A DNA stretch of 64,000 nucleotides from assembly GCA_021784595.1 (NCBI GenBank), contig JAJYHT010000009.1, positions 1 to 64,000 of the forward strand, read 5' to 3'. This DNA comes from Bacillota bacterium. Lineage in GTDB: Bacteria; Bacillota; Sulfobacillia; Sulfobacillales; Sulfobacillaceae. Under the pieces are notes generated by a model. That model was not told the origin of the DNA. It saw nothing but the letters and a program-made list of their open reading frames with translations, and ran no database searches. Shown here in pieces: positions 14,813-24,026 of the stretch (positions within the stretch are counted from its first letter, which is position 1; every line of letters begins with the position of its first letter). The translations under genes were made by a program, and so were the position numbers.

Positions 14813-16903
14813 ATGAATGATCGACCGACCTTGGTGATGAAACGAAGAAACTTTTTAGTGTTGGCCGCGGTGGGGGTGTTTGACGTCGGGTTGCTGGGGC
14901 GATTGGTCACCGTGCAGGGCATTGATGCCAGCCGGCTGCAGAAATTGGCTGAATCGGCCCATTTCCGTGGAGTGCCGCTGGCCGCTTTTCGGGGAAATAT
15001 TGTCGACCGCCATGGGCATCTGTTAGCGGGAAGCCACCATGCCTATTCGGCTTATGCCATCCCAGTACAAACCAGAAAGCACCGGACTATGGAATCTATC
15101 CTGTTGGCGACCATATTGGACTTGCCGCCAGAACATGTTCTTCGCCGACTTAAGCGGCGCCAAGGCTTTGTGTGGATAAAGCGGCGTCTATCATCTGCGG
15201 AATTGGAGCCGCTAAAGGGGCAGATGGCCGTCCTGCCCGGGGTCTATTTAATAACTGAAACTGCCCGCTATTACCCGGAAGGAACTTTAGCAGGTCCTGT
15301 TCTTGGGTTCACGGGGATTGACAACCAAGGACTTGCAGGTGTGGAAATGATGTACAATCGATATTTGCAGGGAACGCCGGGCAGCATTCAAGAGGAATAT
15401 GACGTAACGGGGCAAACCATCCAATTTGCGCGGCAACGTGTGATCCCCCCGGTCCAAGGGGATACCCTGGAATTAAGCATGGATGAAGAAATCCAATGGA
15501 TGTCGGAACGCGCCTGTGAACAGGCTATGATAAGCACCGGAGCCAAATCGGTCAGCATTACCGTGATGCACCCGCTTACTGGGGGAATTTTAGCAATGGC
15601 GCAAAGGCCGTCCTTTGACCCAAACCGCTTTAGGGAATTCGATCCCAAGACTTATCGGGTGTTGGCGGTTTCCGATGCGATTCCCCCTGGGTCGATTTTC
15701 AAGCCGGTGACGCTGTCCGCTGCGCTTCAAGAAGGGACTACTAGCCCCGGAGCGGGTTTTTACTGTCCAGGATTTAAAATTGTACTTGGACGCAGAGTGA
15801 ACTGCTGGCGGCCCCAGGGTCACGGCGCAGAATCTTTGGCCGCGGTGGTCAAGAATTCCTGCAACGTAGGGTTTATGGAGTTGGGGCTTGGTCTTGGAGT
15901 GACACGATTTTATGAGTACCTTGAAAAATTTGGCTTACTTCATCCGGTGCCGATCGATCTGCCCGGGGAAGCGGGAGGAATTTTCCCCAAACCATCTCGA
16001 GTAACAGCGCTTGACTTGGCCATTATGGCTTTTGGCCAGACACTCACGGTATCTCCGATAGCATTGCTGAATGCCATATCCGCTATTGCCAACGATGGGG
16101 TGCTATTGCGCCCACATGCGGCTCGTCTAGTCAAAAAGCCCGATGGAACAATCCTCAAACGATTTGACCGCATGGTGGTGCGGCAGGTGATTTCATCTCA
16201 TGTGGCTCAGTTGGTGCAACAAATGATGGTTGCGGTAGTATCTTCCGGCACCGGCAAATTAGGGCAGGTGCCGGGCTTTAAGATTGCGGGAAAAACTGGA
16301 ACCGCGCAGAAAGTGATAAATGGTCGGGTCGAAAAAGGGATTTATATAGCGTCATTTGTAGGGTTTGGCCCAGTGCCAAATCCCGAAGTGGCTGTTATGG
16401 TAAACGTTGATGAACCGGTTGGAGCATTCTATGGAGGGCAGGTGGCTGCGCCAATTTTTGGAAGACTTACCCGAGATATCTTTCGCCATTTGGGACTAAA
16501 ACCCACGGAGCCCATCAAGCCACCCAGGAGTGGGGACCTGCAGATGGTTCCCAATTTGGTAAATTTGGATCCGGTTAGTGCTGCGGATGATGCCGAAGCG
16601 TTCGGATTTCCGGTACAATTTGTGGGACAGGGTGAAGTAGTCGTTGAGCAGTCCGTGCAGTATGGAGGGTGGCGACCCGCTGGAACTTTGTTGCATCTTA
16701 CGCTCGGGCGAAGGGCACGAATTTATTTGGAATGGGTCGCGGTGCCCAACTTGGTTGGGATGTCATTGGCCGCAGCGCAGCAACTGGGCTTTGCGCTAGG
16801 CATTAATGTGGAAAGGAAATCAGAGTTCTCTTCGCGGGTGCAAAAGCAGTCGGTGCCGCCAGGCTCCCAAGTGCGGGCTGGCACGACGATCATGGTGATG
16901 TGA
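14813..16903 (+). CDS. spoVD: Class B penicillin-binding protein with two PASTA domains (SpoVD/PbpB type)
   Basis: 696 residues: short N-tail with one membrane segment (about 12-30), dimerisation region, transpeptidase domain with S294-I-F-K297, S349-C-N351 and K494-T-G-T, then two PASTA domains (about 577-637 and 643-696). ATG 14813 has AAGGAGG 9 bases upstream. PASTA-bearing class B PBPs of Firmicutes serve vegetative septation (PBP2B) or the spore cortex (SpoVD); which of the two paralogues does which here is not clear from sequence. The 73-base gap before it shows no terminator. Confidence 0.9.
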   Translation: MNDRPTLVMKRRNFLVLAAVGVFDVGLLGRLVTVQGIDASRLQKLAESAHFRGVPLAAFRGNIVDRHGHLLAGSHHAYSAYAIPVQTRKHRTMESILLATILDLPPEHVLRRLKRRQGFVWIKRRLSSAELEPLKGQMAVLPGVYLITETARYYPEGTLAGPVLGFTGIDNQGLAGVEMMYNRYLQGTPGSIQEEYDVTGQTIQFARQRVIPPVQGDTLELSMDEEIQWMSERACEQAMISTGAKSVSITVMHPLTGGILAMAQRPSFDPNRFREFDPKTYRVLAVSDAIPPGSIFKPVTLSAALQEGTTSPGAGFYCPGFKIVLGRRVNCWRPQGHGAESLAAVVKNSCNVGFMELGLGLGVTRFYEYLEKFGLLHPVPIDLPGEAGGIFPKPSRVTALDLAIMAFGQTLTVSPIALLNAISAIANDGVLLRPHAARLVKKPDGTILKRFDRMVVRQVISSHVAQLVQQMMVAVVSSGTGKLGQVPGFKIAGKTGTAQKVINGRVEKGIYIASFVGFGPVPNPEVAVMVNVDEPVGAFYGGQVAAPIFGRLTRDIFRHLGLKPTEPIKPPRSGDLQMVPNLVNLDPVSAADDAEAFGFPVQFVGQGEVVVEQSVQYGGWRPAGTLLHLTLGRRARIYLEWVAVPNLVGMSLAAAQQLGFALGINVERKSEFSSRVQKQSVPPGSQVRAGTTIMVM

Positions 16904-16984
16904 AAACCGTAATGCGTTAAGTAAGGATGCATGCCAGCGTAAATTAGGCAGGTCATAAGGGGAGTAGGGTGGGAGGATAGCAGT

Positions 16985-18466
16985 ATGCAATTGGGAGAAA
17001 TGGCTAGGGCATTGGAGCATGTCATACCGGTTGGGCGACAGGACGTGGAGGTTACTGGTATAGCGTATAATTCTCGCACTGTGGAGCATGGCAACATTTT
17101 TTGCGCCATTCCGGGCTTTCGTACCGATGGCCATCTTTATTGTCAGGAAGCCGCATCACGGGGTGCGGTGGCGTTTTTGGTAGAACATGCCGAGTCCATT
17201 CCCGAGGGGCGATCGGGACTGGTGGTCCCGCATGCAAGGGTTGCGATGGCACAACTGGCTGACGTATATTTTGGCAGTCCTTCACGGCGTTTATGGCTCG
17301 TGGGAGTAACCGGGACCAATGGAAAAACCACAACGACTCATCTCATCCGTGCTTTGCTGGAAACCAATGATGTTTCTTGCGGGCTAACTGGAACTTTGCA
17401 TACGCTCATGGGTATGGAAAGTTTTAAGGTATCGCGGACAACCCCGGAGGCCCCAGATCTGCAAAGCATCTTGCGCCACATGGTTGACCGCGGGATGAAG
17501 GCGGCCGTCATGGAAGTGTCCTCACATGCGTTGGTGCTGTCGCGAGTTGATACTGTGGCCTACGATGTGGCCGTGTTTACTAATTTGACGCAAGACCATC
17601 TGGATTTTCATCCAGACTTGGAATCCTATTTTCAGGCTAAGGCGTTGCTATTTCGGCGTTTAGGGGATACCCCAAAGCCAGGTCCCAAAGCCGCCGTGCT
17701 TAATGGCGACGATCCTTACGCCGAAAGATTGCGCTCTATCAGCCGAGTGCCGGTAATTACCTATGGACTCTCCGAAGGAGTGGATGTTAAAGCGAGCATG
17801 GTGCAAATTGGGAGCCGAGGTGTCCAATTTTTTGCTGAGTTTCCCGATGGTCAGAGCCAAGCCATAGAGTTTAGCATGACGGGCCGATTTAATGTATCCA
17901 ATGCGTTAGCAGCGTTGAGCGTGGGATACATATGGGGTTTGGAGCCCCGCCAAATGGCGCAGGCTTTGGCTCGGTATTCTGGTGTGCCGGGGCGATTTGA
18001 ACGGATCGATGAAGGTCAGCCTTTTACTGTCATAGTCGACTATGCGCATACGCCGGATGGTTTGCAAAACGTGCTGCAGACCGCCCGCGAGTTTGCAATG
18101 GGGCAAATCGGAGTGGTCTTTGGGGCTGGTGGTGATCGAGACCGGGGCAAACGCGCCATGATGGGAGAAGTGGCAGGTCGGTTGGCGGACTGGGTGATGT
18201 TGACCGCGGATAATCCACGCTCTGAGGACCCCATGGATATTATTGGGCAAATTGCCCATGGAGTTCAAGCAGCCAAGGGGCGTTATGATGTTGAATTGGA
18301 CCGGGAACGCGCCATTCGTCAAGCCCTCCACAGGGGCCAGCCGGGCGATGTGATTCTTATTGTCGGTAAAGGTCACGAGACGTATCAGATTTATCGCGAT
18401 GCAACCATCCATTTTGATGATCGGGAAGTCGCCCGCCAAGTGCTAAAGGAGTTGCGCAAAGTATGA
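16985..18466 (+). CDS. murE: UDP-MurNAc-tripeptide synthetase, meso-diaminopimelate type
   Basis: A 493-residue Mur ligase. ATP is bound through G110-T-N-G-K-T115; the C-terminal domain has D409-N-P-R412, the signature of ligases that add meso-diaminopimelate rather than lysine. It therefore predicts a DAP-type wall. The start ATG has GGGAGGAT 7-8 bases upstream. It adds the third amino acid to UDP-MurNAc-L-Ala-D-Glu. Its stop overlaps the murF start. Confidence 0.97.
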   Translation: MQLGEMARALEHVIPVGRQDVEVTGIAYNSRTVEHGNIFCAIPGFRTDGHLYCQEAASRGAVAFLVEHAESIPEGRSGLVVPHARVAMAQLADVYFGSPSRRLWLVGVTGTNGKTTTTHLIRALLETNDVSCGLTGTLHTLMGMESFKVSRTTPEAPDLQSILRHMVDRGMKAAVMEVSSHALVLSRVDTVAYDVAVFTNLTQDHLDFHPDLESYFQAKALLFRRLGDTPKPGPKAAVLNGDDPYAERLRSISRVPVITYGLSEGVDVKASMVQIGSRGVQFFAEFPDGQSQAIEFSMTGRFNVSNALAALSVGYIWGLEPRQMAQALARYSGVPGRFERIDEGQPFTVIVDYAHTPDGLQNVLQTAREFAMGQIGVVFGAGGDRDRGKRAMMGEVAGRLADWVMLTADNPRSEDPMDIIGQIAHGVQAAKGRYDVELDRERAIRQALHRGQPGDVILIVGKGHETYQIYRDATIHFDDREVARQVLKELRKV

Positions 18467-19815
18467 TGACGGTAAGCTTTGGCGAGGCCATCCGTTGGTC
18501 CGGCGCCGTTTCACAAAAAGTTGACCCATCGCGGTTGGTTTCCAATGTCACCATTGACAGCCGGGAAACTGGTCCTGACAGCCTGTTTGTAGCTCTTCCC
18601 GGCACTAAAAATCACGGGCACGAATTTGTCCGGCAAGTGTGGCATAAGGGTGCTGTCGCGATGGTAGAACAGACTTTTGGCGAGACACAGGGACCGCTCT
18701 TAATCACTAAATCTCCGTTAGAGGCAATGGACGAGATGATGCGCCACTGCATCGGGGAGAGACAAATCCAAATTGTTGGGGTAACCGGCAGTGTTGGCAA
18801 AACCAGTCTTAAAGAATTGACCGCTGCGGTATTGCGCACGACATACGGAACCGGGCAATCACGCGGAAATTACAACACTGCCATAGGTCTTCCGCTATCT
18901 TTTTTTTCCGAATCCAATGGCATGACTCACTTTGTGGCGGAAATGGGCATGCGCCAAACTGGCGAGATTTATCACTTGACGCAAATGGCACCCCCAGCTG
19001 TGGCGGTTATTACCAACATTGGCCCCAGCCACCTGGAACAGTTAGGGTCCATGGAAAAGATTCAGCAGGCTAAGGGAGAAATTTTACAAGGACTAGTAAG
19101 CGGCGGAACAGCAGTGTTAAACTACGACGATCCCAGAGTGCGCGAATTGGGTGAACAAACGCCGCATCACGTCATGTGGTATGGTACCCATGCGTCGGTT
19201 GATTTGCGCGTATTGACCGCACGCGTTGAGGGAACCAGGACCTTGATCGACTTGCTGCACCGCGACAGTCGCTGGCACGTCAACTTGCCATGGATTGGCG
19301 CTCATCATGGTCATAACGTGGCAGCGGCGCTTCTCGTAGGGATGGCTCAAGGAGTGCCTCTTTCGCGAGGAATTGAGGGTATCGAAAACGTAGGCCAAGA
19401 CCGCTCGCGCATCAAAACTTTACATCTGGGGACGGTGACCTTGCTGGAAGATGTTTACAATGCGTCGCCGGTTTCGATGAAAGCTGGCCTAGACGTCTTA
19501 AGTTCCTTTGCAGGACGCAAAATCGCCGTGTTGGGCGACATGCTGGAATTGGGCCCAGCCGAAGTTTCCGGTCATTTTGAGGTGGGGGTGTACGCCCAAG
19601 GTCGGGCCGATATGGTCTTAGCCGTAGGTCCCCGAAGCCGCGCGGTTGCCGAGGGGGCAGGCAATGCAGCGCATCATGTGGATACTCTGGAAGAAGCTTT
19701 GGGTTTTTTGCAGCAAAAATTGAGTCCGGGTGATGTGGTGCTGATGAAGGCGTCTCGAGGAATGCACTTTGAGGACTTGATCGCAAAGCTTCGGGACTGG
19801 GGGGGAGCCCAATGA
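18463..19815 (+). CDS. murF: UDP-MurNAc-tripeptide:D-Ala-D-Ala ligase
   Basis: A 450-residue Mur ligase with the P-loop G-V-T-G-S-V-G-K-T (Lys112), the N-Y-N-T-A-I-G-L-P motif and the D-V-Y-N-A-S-P motif typical of MurF. It adds D-Ala-D-Ala, completing the stem pentapeptide in the cytoplasm. ATG 18463 lies in the murE stop (ATGA) with AAGGAG 11 bases upstream; a second ATG follows directly. Its stop overlaps mraY in the same way. Confidence 0.97.
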   Translation: MMTVSFGEAIRWSGAVSQKVDPSRLVSNVTIDSRETGPDSLFVALPGTKNHGHEFVRQVWHKGAVAMVEQTFGETQGPLLITKSPLEAMDEMMRHCIGERQIQIVGVTGSVGKTSLKELTAAVLRTTYGTGQSRGNYNTAIGLPLSFFSESNGMTHFVAEMGMRQTGEIYHLTQMAPPAVAVITNIGPSHLEQLGSMEKIQQAKGEILQGLVSGGTAVLNYDDPRVRELGEQTPHHVMWYGTHASVDLRVLTARVEGTRTLIDLLHRDSRWHVNLPWIGAHHGHNVAAALLVGMAQGVPLSRGIEGIENVGQDRSRIKTLHLGTVTLLEDVYNASPVSMKAGLDVLSSFAGRKIAVLGDMLELGPAEVSGHFEVGVYAQGRADMVLAVGPRSRAVAEGAGNAAHHVDTLEEALGFLQQKLSPGDVVLMKASRGMHFEDLIAKLRDWGGAQ

Positions 19816-20753
19816 CCATTTGGGGGACTGGGTTGGTCGCGTTTGCCGTGGCCTGGGGAGCAGGGCCGATCCTGATTCGGATATTGCACCGGCTAAAGTT
19901 TGGGCAAATGGTGCGTGACGTAGGACCCCAAAGCCACCTGAAAAAGCAGGGAACTCCGACCATGGGCGGCATTTTGTTTTTGTTGCCGCTTCCCATTGTG
20001 GTGGCCTTGTTTGACGCCCAGAGCCTACGAGCATGGGCCCTGGTGTTTTTGATTTGGGGCTTTGGACTGGTGGGATTTGCCGACGACTTTCTCAAAGTGG
20101 CCCTAAAGAGGCCTTTAGGCTTGCGCGCTCGCGAAAAACTACTTTTGCAGATCATCTTGGCGGTGGTCTTTACGTGGGTGGTGGGCCATTTTCTCCATGT
20201 CGACCGGCGATACGTGCTGCCCTTTGGGTGGGGAACCATGGATATTGGCTGGTGGTATGGCCCCTTGTCCGTACTGGCCATTTTGGGCAGCGGAAACGCG
20301 GTGAACATTACCGATGGGCTTGACGGACTGGCGGCAGGGGCGACCGCCATTGCGATGATGTTTTTCGTCTTTTGGGGGCTTGCCTTTCATGACCATACTG
20401 TGGTTTTGGTAGCCTTGGCTATGGCGGCGGGGTTGGTGGGGTTCTTGCGTTACAATCTTCATCCGGCGCGCGTTATCATGGGTGATACCGGGTCATTGGC
20501 CTTAGGCGCGGCTTTGGCGGGGCTGGCCATTGTCAGCCAAACCACGCTGCTGTTGCCTTTGGTGGGGATTTTGTTTGTGGTGGAAACCTTATCCGTCATT
20601 ATTCAAGTGGTGAGTTTTCGGTTGACCGGGAGACGGGTGTTCCGCATGAGCCCCATACACCATCATTTTGAGTTGGGAGGATGGCCGGAAGAACGCGTGG
20701 TGTCCGTGTTTTGGGTATTTTCCATTTTAGGGGTTTTATTGGCCTGGTGGTAG
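19812..20753 (+). CDS. mraY: Phospho-MurNAc-pentapeptide transferase
   Basis: 313 residues with about ten membrane segments. The family motifs are present: K-Q-G-T-P-T-M-G-G near the N-terminus, the F-A-D-D-F-L-K aspartate pair, N-I-T-D-G-L-D-G-L-A, and the M-S-P-I-H-H-H-F-E loop near the end. It links phospho-MurNAc-pentapeptide to undecaprenyl phosphate, giving lipid I. It overlaps murF by four bases and is followed after 17 bases by ftsW. The murD gene usually found here is absent. Confidence 0.97.
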   Translation: MTIWGTGLVAFAVAWGAGPILIRILHRLKFGQMVRDVGPQSHLKKQGTPTMGGILFLLPLPIVVALFDAQSLRAWALVFLIWGFGLVGFADDFLKVALKRPLGLRAREKLLLQIILAVVFTWVVGHFLHVDRRYVLPFGWGTMDIGWWYGPLSVLAILGSGNAVNITDGLDGLAAGATAIAMMFFVFWGLAFHDHTVVLVALAMAAGLVGFLRYNLHPARVIMGDTGSLALGAALAGLAIVSQTTLLLPLVGILFVVETLSVIIQVVSFRLTGRRVFRMSPIHHHFELGGWPEERVVSVFWVFSILGVLLAWW

Positions 20754-20770
20754 CGGCGGGGGGTGGGGAA

Positions 20771-21868
20771 ATGTCACAACCAAAGCAACGCATTGATTAC
20801 ATTTTGGTGGGGGCCGTTTTGTCCCTGTTAGCCATCGGAACCGTCATTGTCTTTTCGGCCAGTGCTGCTACCGCGTATCATCAATTTGGCTCGCCGTACT
20901 ATTATCTGGAACATCAACTGGTGTGGGCGGCCTTAGGCATTCTGGTGCTGGTGGCGGCATCGCGCATAGACTATTGGCGGTATAAAAAGTTGATTTTGCC
21001 ACTGTACGCGATGTCCATCGGGTTGTTAATCTTAGTGCTGATTCCCCATATCGGCATTCAGATCAATGGCGCTCGGCGGTGGCTTGGGGTGGGCCCTTTG
21101 CAAATCCAGCCGTCCGAACTGGCCAAGCTGTCCATGGTATTTATGTTTGCCCATTTGTTCAGCCTCCACCAAGACCAGCTGCATGATTTGTGGCGGGGAG
21201 TGGTGCCGCATATTTTATTGGCCAGCCTTATTTTTGTCCTGGTGTTGGCAGAACCTGACTTGGGCACCACTATTGCGATTGCGGGAACATTTTTTGTCAT
21301 GCTGTTTGTGTCCGGAGTCCGAAAGCGCCACTTGTTGGGACTCAGCGCATTGGCCCTGCCTGTGTTGGCGTGGGCTATGCTGGGTGAACAATATCGGCGC
21401 CAGCGCCTACTGGCCTTTATCGATCCGTGGAAGCACCCATTGGGAGTGGGATTTCACACCATCCAAGCTTTGCTGGCACTAGGATCCGGAGGCGTTTTGG
21501 GGGTGGGTTTGGGATATTCGCGCCAAGCCTTAGGATTTTTACCGGAGTCGTTTACGGATTTTATTTTTGCCATTTTAGGTGAGGAATTAGGGTTGCTAGG
21601 CACGGTTACGGTGGTGGTGCTGTTTTTAGTGGTCGCCTGGCGTGGTTTTCGGGTTGCCATGCGGGCACCGGATTTATTCTCCAGCTTATTGGCGACGGGA
21701 ATTACCACGATGATTGCCATTCAGGCCGCGATCAACATTGGCGTGGTCACCGCAACGCTCCCAGTTACCGGGATCACGCTGCCGTTTATCAGCTATGGTG
21801 GCTCGTCGTTGGTGTTGAGTTTGGCGGGGGTAGGTATTCTGCTCAATATTAGCAGGCACGCAATATGA
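20771..21868 (+). CDS. ftsW: FtsW/SpoVE SEDS-family peptidoglycan polymerase
   Basis: A 365-residue polytopic SEDS protein with ten or so membrane segments. It shows the conserved N-G-A-R-R-W motif, the Q-P-S-E-L-A-K motif, and the C-terminal G-I-T-L-P-F-I-S-Y-G-G-S-S. SEDS proteins polymerise lipid II into glycan strands together with a class B PBP, here one of the two encoded upstream. ATG 20771 has a G-rich site (GGGGGGTGGGGA) just before it. An upstream frame extension into mraY lacks a plausible start. Confidence 0.95.
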   Translation: MSQPKQRIDYILVGAVLSLLAIGTVIVFSASAATAYHQFGSPYYYLEHQLVWAALGILVLVAASRIDYWRYKKLILPLYAMSIGLLILVLIPHIGIQINGARRWLGVGPLQIQPSELAKLSMVFMFAHLFSLHQDQLHDLWRGVVPHILLASLIFVLVLAEPDLGTTIAIAGTFFVMLFVSGVRKRHLLGLSALALPVLAWAMLGEQYRRQRLLAFIDPWKHPLGVGFHTIQALLALGSGGVLGVGLGYSRQALGFLPESFTDFIFAILGEELGLLGTVTVVVLFLVVAWRGFRVAMRAPDLFSSLLATGITTMIAIQAAINIGVVTATLPVTGITLPFISYGGSSLVLSLAGVGILLNISRHAI

Positions 21869-21924
21869 GAAATTGCATACCCTAGGAGTGTTCCCCAAAA
21901 ATTGATGACGGCCATGAGGGAGCG

Positions 21925-23037
21925 ATGCGGTTGAAGATGGTGGTGACCGGCGGCGGATCCGGTGGGCACATTTACCCGGCACTAGCGATAATCGACAGCG
22001 TGAACCGCCGTGTTTCAGACCTTGACGTTCTCTATATTGGCACCGAACACGGATTGGAAAGAGAGCTGGTGTCGCGCCGGGGTATTCCCTTTGCTGCGAT
22101 TCATGCCAGAGGGTTCCTGGTAAGAGGACTGGGCGCCAAAATTTGGGGAGTGGCCGCAGCATTTAGGGGTTTGTGGGAGGCTTTTGTAATCTTGCGCAGA
22201 TATCGGCCCGCAGTGGTAGTGGGTACAGGCGGTTACGTTTCGGGGCCGGTGGGTTTGGCTGCGGTTATCCTGCACATTCCTTTAGTGATACAGGAGCAAA
22301 ATGTGTGGCCAGGGCTGACCAATCGAAAACTTGCATCCAAAGCGTCTCGGGTATTGGTGCCTTTTGATGAGGCTCAAAAGAACTTTCCTGATGGGACCGT
22401 GCTGGCGGTAGTCCCCAATCCCGTGGTCATAGGGGTGCGCGATTCCAAGGAACAAGTGCGCCAAGAGCTAGGGGTTGCGCCCGGGACCGTGGTCGTGCTG
22501 GCCACAGGCGGAAGCCAAGGAGCCAAGGCACTCAACCAGTTTTTATTGTCATGGTTGCCGATTTTGATGGAGCACCCAAATTGGGGAATATTTTGGATGA
22601 CTGGGAAACGCTATCACCAAGAGATTCAAGCGGTGTTGGACGGCATGGCCGTCGACTCCAAGCGGGTATGGGTGGTCGAATATTTTTACGACATACAAAA
22701 ATATCTTAAAGCTGCCGACGTGTTCTTTGGACGGTCTGGTGCAATGAGTCTGGCCGATTGCGCGGCATTTGGACTGCCCGCTATTTTAGTGCCATCTCCC
22801 AATGTCTCTGAGGATCACCAAACCAAAAATGCACAGCTGATCGTCAAGCGAGAGGCGGGATATATGGTGTCGGAGGCTAGTCTTGCTCGGCAAGGGCCCG
22901 AACTTTTAGAAAAGTTGTTGACTGACGCGCCATTGCGAGCCCGCATGAGTCAAAATGCGCTGGCAATGCATGACCCCGATGCGGAACGAAAAATGGTGGA
23001 CGCGATATTGGCATCAGCGCGAGGACGGGGAGAGTGA
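21925..23037 (+). CDS. murG: UDP-GlcNAc:undecaprenyl-PP-MurNAc-pentapeptide GlcNAc transferase
   Basis: A 370-residue GT28 glycosyltransferase with G-G-G-S-G-G-H-I-Y-P-A at the N-terminus and G-G-S-Q-G-A-K-A-L-N at the start of the second Rossmann half. It adds GlcNAc to lipid I to make lipid II at the inner face of the membrane. ATG 21925 follows GAGGGAG. Its stop overlaps the murB start. Confidence 0.97.
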   Translation: MRLKMVVTGGGSGGHIYPALAIIDSVNRRVSDLDVLYIGTEHGLERELVSRRGIPFAAIHARGFLVRGLGAKIWGVAAAFRGLWEAFVILRRYRPAVVVGTGGYVSGPVGLAAVILHIPLVIQEQNVWPGLTNRKLASKASRVLVPFDEAQKNFPDGTVLAVVPNPVVIGVRDSKEQVRQELGVAPGTVVVLATGGSQGAKALNQFLLSWLPILMEHPNWGIFWMTGKRYHQEIQAVLDGMAVDSKRVWVVEYFYDIQKYLKAADVFFGRSGAMSLADCAAFGLPAILVPSPNVSEDHQTKNAQLIVKREAGYMVSEASLARQGPELLEKLLTDAPLRARMSQNALAMHDPDAERKMVDAILASARGRGE

Positions 23038-24026
23038 CTGAATTGGAAGCTTCACGAATCGTTGAAGAGCTGCGAAATTTGGATATTGGCACGGTTCGTG
23101 AAGACGAACCGTTGCGTCGGCACACGTCTTTTAAAATTGGGGGACCAGCCCGGGTCTTTGTTGAGCCGGACTCGCAATCCGGGGTGGTTGCCGTGCTGCA
23201 ATGGGTGCGGGATCATGAGGTTCCCTATTTTATTATCGGTCAGGGCACCAACGTATTAATTTCAGACCAAGGGCTAAATGCTGTGGTGATTTCCACCTCT
23301 CGCGGACTAAAGTCGATTGCAGTGGATCCGCCATGTTTGCGTGCCGGTTCTGGAGTTTTGCTTACTAAGTTGTCCAATACCGCGGCCAAGGCCGGATTAT
23401 CGGGCCTAGAATTCGCCATTTCCATTCCCGGAACGTTAGGCGGCGCGTTAGTCATGAATGCGGGGGCGCATGGCTCCTCGATGGTTGCTGTCGTAAAACG
23501 CGTGACGGTGTGGGACCCCGTACATGGGGTGCGCGAGATAGCGGCTAAAGAAGCGGAATTTGAATATCGGCAAAGTCGCTTTCAAAAGACACCCTGGATT
23601 GCGTTGGATGCCACGCTAGAACTAGAGCCGCGCGATTTTGCAGCGATACGCGAGCTGATGACGCATCATATGGAGTACCGTTTGCGCAGCCAACCCGTGG
23701 GGGAAGCCAATGCCGGCAGTATGTTCAAAAATCCTTTGCCGCATTATGCCGGGCAATTGATAGAGCGGATTGGGGCCAAGGGATGGCATGAGAATGATGC
23801 AGAAGTCTCGATGCTGCACGCAAACTTCATTATTAACCGGGGATCAGCGCGGGCGATAGATGTGTTGCGGCTGATGCGCCGCATCCGGTGTGCGGTTTTT
23901 GGAGACGCCGGCGTTATTTTACGACCGGAAGTACGTTGGATTGGTCCGGGAGAGGGAGGAACCAATACATCATGGGACAATTTGTGGTACGAGGAGGGCG
24001 CCGGCTTGAAGGCACCCTGCGAGTAA
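23034..24026 (+). CDS. murB: UDP-N-acetylenolpyruvoylglucosamine reductase
   Basis: A 330-residue FAD enzyme: H-T-S-F-K-I-G-G-P-A near the N-terminus, G-Q-G-T-N-V-L-I flavin-binding segment, and the N-A-G-S-M-F-K-N-P motif with the catalytic serine. It reduces the enolpyruvyl ether to UDP-MurNAc with NADPH. It starts with GTG in the murG stop. The protein continues about 30 residues beyond the usual MurB end and overlaps the murA start by 55 bases in another frame. Confidence 0.95.
   Translation: MTELEASRIVEELRNLDIGTVREDEPLRRHTSFKIGGPARVFVEPDSQSGVVAVLQWVRDHEVPYFIIGQGTNVLISDQGLNAVVISTSRGLKSIAVDPPCLRAGSGVLLTKLSNTAAKAGLSGLEFAISIPGTLGGALVMNAGAHGSSMVAVVKRVTVWDPVHGVREIAAKEAEFEYRQSRFQKTPWIALDATLELEPRDFAAIRELMTHHMEYRLRSQPVGEANAGSMFKNPLPHYAGQLIERIGAKGWHENDAEVSMLHANFIINRGSARAIDVLRLMRRIRCAVFGDAGVILRPEVRWIGPGEGGTNTSWDNLWYEEGAGLKAPCE

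Noticed and set aside
19412-20350. Long frame antisense to murF and mraY
   Set aside because: It mirrors two certain genes, is very proline- and serine-rich, and has no start signal.
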